7,202 nucleotides of DNA, from assembly GCA_036794395.1 (NCBI GenBank), contig DAIRGS010000359.1:1-7202 (forward strand). The letters are read 5' to 3'. Both the position numbers and the translations under genes were made by a program. Under the pieces are notes generated by a model that saw only the letters and a program-made list of their open reading frames with translations, ran no database searches and was not told where the DNA came from. Each line of letters begins with the position of its first letter. Within the stretch, counting starts at the first letter, position 1. Below are positions 5,562 to 7,202 of this stretch, one piece after another. Source of the stretch: DASXMX01 sp036794395 (lineage in GTDB: Bacteria > Planctomycetota > Phycisphaerae > Tepidisphaerales > Tepidisphaeraceae).

Positions 5562-6047
5562 ATGGAAAGCGTGGATGTGAACGCTGATTCTAACGGACTC
5601 AACGCCGATGAGCTCTACGATGCCGCTTGGAGCGATGATATAGCTCGAATCGACGCTCTAGTCGAGGCGGGCATTCCGATCGATGGAATCGGCCGGTATG
5701 GGTTTCCGGCCCTTTACGGAGCGATCGAGAATACATCTGAACGAGCGATGTTCCGCCTTTTGGACCACGGAGCATCTGTTCATCTCTATTGCGGAACCGA
5801 TGCCTGGACTCCATTGTCACACGCAGTGGAGTTTGCAGTACTGTGCGTTACCGACAATGTTCATACGGATGTGCCGATTCGCGCAGTCAAGGCGCTGTGT
5901 GAACGCGGAGCGTCTCCCCACGTTCGCGCCGGCCCGCTTGGCTGTTCCCCAATGCAGTACGCGCAGAGTCTTGCGGCACAAAACATCACCCGAGAAATCG
6001 GCGTTACGCTCCTGAGGATCTTTGGGAAGTTTGCTGAGCCGTTGTAG
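5562..6047 (+). CDS. Small ankyrin-repeat protein
   Basis: This is a 161-residue soluble protein with no signal peptide or membrane segment. About three ankyrin-like units are visible: DELYDAAWSDDIARIDALVE with AGIPIDG (16-42), PALYGAIENTSERAMFRLLD with HGASVHL (49-75), and TPLSHAVEFAV through IRAVKALCERGASPHV (83-121). A last partial unit starts SPMQYAQ (128-134). Ankyrin repeats bind proteins and are not catalytic. Short lone ankyrin proteins of this type occur as orphan immunity-like genes, but no toxin gene is visible here, so that role is speculation. AAGGA at 5554-5558 is 3 nt from the ATG, a short spacing. Codon choice is less C-biased than in the DUF1501 gene, which may mean separate ancestry. 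It ends 27 nt from the convergent hydrolase gene. Confidence 0.75.
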   Translation: MESVDVNADSNGLNADELYDAAWSDDIARIDALVEAGIPIDGIGRYGFPALYGAIENTSERAMFRLLDHGASVHLYCGTDAWTPLSHAVEFAVLCVTDNVHTDVPIRAVKALCERGASPHVRAGPLGCSPMQYAQSLAAQNITREIGVTLLRIFGKFAEPL

Positions 6048-6074
6048 CTTGACGACCGTAGCGGTTAGAGATCC

Positions 6075-7037
6075 TCAACTCGCAGCTTTCATCATTCCCA
6101 GGTCCGTTACCCAATCGACAAACCGCAGATGCCATGTTCCAAATGGAATTCCCTTGCGTGGGGAAATGCCGCCGGCGTGCACGCCGTTGGCATAAATGTG
6201 CAAATCGGCCGGGATCTTGGCTTCAAAATACGCGTCATAAAACTGCACGGTTTGTCGCGCATGAAACGCATCGCCAACGCCCGCGCATGCCAGGAAGGCC
6301 GGTGGAGCGTTCTTTGGCACTTTCGACAGATCCATTCGTGCCCAGCCTGCATACACCAGAACGGTAAAATCAGGGCGACAGCTCTCGCGCTCGATCGGGT
6401 CGGTTGCTTGCGGGTTTCCTTCATCAAACCGCAATGCCACCCATGCTGCCTGCTCTCCCCCGGCCGAGAAACCCATGATGCCTACGCGCTTGGGATCCAC
6501 TCCCCATTCCTTTGCGTGGGCTCGAATGACCCGGAAACATTGCTGGGTATCGGCCAGGGCATTGGTGGCCGAGCCGTAGGGGCGGAGCCGGTAGCGTTCG
6601 ATGAAGGCATGAATGACCAGGCCATTCAGCCAGGTGGCGATATCGGTGCCTTCGGTGCCGACGTTGCAGGTTTGATTGCCGCCGCCGGCGGACACGATGA
6701 TCGCCATCCCGTTGGCCTTGTCGGGTGGGGCCAAATGAACTTCGATTGACGGGTTATGAATATTCACCACCGACTGCACGCGGTCGGGCTTGCCCTTGGT
6801 CATGTTGAAGACTTCGGGCTTGTCGTACCCGGCCAGCGGCCGCAAGGCGGGGGAGCCCTTGGGCCAAAGCGTAACGACCTTCGCGCCCGGAACCAAAGGT
6901 TTAGGCTCCAGGAATTCCACCGGGTCTTTTCCCAAAGGGGATGTCGGCGCGGCGGCCGACTGCGCGGATGCCCATCCGCCCAGCATGAAAACCGTACCTG
7001 CGGTTACGCAGATTGATCGCCGAATCAAGCCCTTCAT
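6075..7037 (-). CDS. Secreted alpha/beta-hydrolase, esterase of the BD-FAE/acetylxylan-esterase type
   Basis: From ATG 7037 the protein is 320 residues. This start has GGAGG 5 nt upstream and opens directly into a signal peptide (MKGLIRRSICVTAGTVFMLG, likely cleavage after ASA). An upstream ATG at 7061 would add 8 residues and has no such site. Numbering from 7037, the oxyanion-region motif is SAGGGNQ (116-122), the nucleophile elbow is GFSAGG (189-194, Ser191), the likely acid is Asp256 in GVGD, and the likely base is His287 in NGVHAGG. RPYGSATNALADTQQCFRVI, found just before the elbow, is typical of secreted planctomycete carbohydrate esterases. Such enzymes usually remove acetyl groups from plant polysaccharides such as xylan; the substrate here is inferred. 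It is transcribed toward the ankyrin gene and seems unrelated to the rightward operon. Confidence 0.85.
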   Translation of the reverse strand: MKGLIRRSICVTAGTVFMLGGWASAQSAAAPTSPLGKDPVEFLEPKPLVPGAKVVTLWPKGSPALRPLAGYDKPEVFNMTKGKPDRVQSVVNIHNPSIEVHLAPPDKANGMAIIVSAGGGNQTCNVGTEGTDIATWLNGLVIHAFIERYRLRPYGSATNALADTQQCFRVIRAHAKEWGVDPKRVGIMGFSAGGEQAAWVALRFDEGNPQATDPIERESCRPDFTVLVYAGWARMDLSKVPKNAPPAFLACAGVGDAFHARQTVQFYDAYFEAKIPADLHIYANGVHAGGISPRKGIPFGTWHLRFVDWVTDLGMMKAAS

Positions 7038-7042
7038 CGCTG

Positions 7043-7047
7043 CCTCC
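7043..7047 (-). promoter_or_regulatory. Ribosome binding site deciding the hydrolase start
   Basis: On the minus strand this reads GGAGG, 5 nt before the ATG at 7037. It favours that start over the in-frame ATGs at 7049 and 7061. Confidence 0.6.
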
Positions 7048-7051
7048 ATCC

Positions 7052-7072
7052 CGTTGCCCATTGCCCGTTGCC
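7052..7072. repeat. Three tandem 7-nt units upstream of the hydrolase gene
   Basis: On the plus strand the units are CGTTGCC, CATTGCC and CGTTGCC without gaps. On the minus strand these read as GGCAAyG units in the hydrolase leader. A further copy of CGTTGCC lies at 7122-7128. Confidence 0.5.
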
Positions 7073-7163
7073 GGAAGCGCCGACGCGTTCCGTTGATCTT
7101 GTTAGCGTCTACGCCGAACTCCGTTGCCGCAGGTATTTGACAGATTCGGCGGGCCCCTTTTTT

Positions 7164-7201
7164 CCCTCTCCCGGTACGCCGGGGGAGGGTAGGGAGGGGG
7201 G
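7164..7201. repeat. REP-like palindrome with adjoining G-run tract
   Basis: CCCTCTCCCGG (7164-7174) pairs with CCGGGGGAGGG (7179-7189) around a TACG loop: 11 bp including one G-T pair. The right arm continues into the runs GGG and GGGGGG (7192-7201). A T6 run (7158-7163) precedes the stem on the plus strand, the wrong side for a plus-strand terminator; on the minus strand it becomes A's after the stem, so it is not a terminator there either. The form resembles dispersed CCCTCTCCC-type palindromes seen between genes in many bacteria. The element may continue beyond the window. The rest of 7062-7163 shows no clear promoter. Confidence 0.55.
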
Positions 7202-7202
7202 T

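Noticed and set aside
6055..6065. ACCG-TAG-CGGT as a bidirectional terminator between convergent genes
   Set aside because: The stem is 4 bp with no T-run on either side, too weak to call.

Overview
The window is GC-rich bacterial DNA that reads as Planctomycetota, probably Phycisphaerae-like. The reasons are the DUF1800/DUF1501 gene pair, a secreted planctomycete-style thioredoxin-fold protein with degenerate active sites, a secreted BD-FAE-type esterase, a small acidic/basic protein ending in HIDVKA, and a four-helix-bundle (S23/IVP) gene inside 'AATGACGAA' repeats. The taxonomic call is inference from gene content. No RNA gene, CRISPR array, transposase or integrase was found.

Layout. At the left edge two genes read leftward: a small charged protein (168-440) and a partial gene that runs off the window (1-136). 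A divergent intergenic region (441-573) holds a candidate promoter with an inverted repeat between its -35 and -10. Rightward genes follow. The first is a secreted protein with three thioredoxin-like domains, none with an intact CXXC (574-1908). Next is a DUF1800 gene (2098-3606) whose apparent signal peptide and good ribosome binding site lie in another frame starting at 2034. Then come a four-helix-bundle gene (within 3612-4043) and a Tat-exported DUF1501 protein (4129-5493). A lone ankyrin-repeat protein (5562-6047) closes the rightward run. It converges on a leftward secreted alpha/beta-hydrolase (6075-7037). The right edge holds a GC-rich palindrome and a G-run tract resembling a dispersed REP-type element.

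Main observation. DUF1800 and DUF1501 genes are normally close neighbours, thought to work as an exported pair of unknown function. Here they are separated by a compact cassette of about 500 bp. It consists of a four-helix-bundle gene enclosed by near-perfect 59-bp terminal inverted repeats (3617-3675 and 4052-4110, 57/59 matching), each built from reiterated AATGACGAA units. All plausible start codons of the gene lie in or just before the left repeat. The architecture (inverted repeats around an S23-type ORF) resembles the intervening sequences of some bacterial 23S rRNA genes, but here it sits inside a protein-coding operon. It may be a non-autonomous mobile element, an RNA-processing element, or both.
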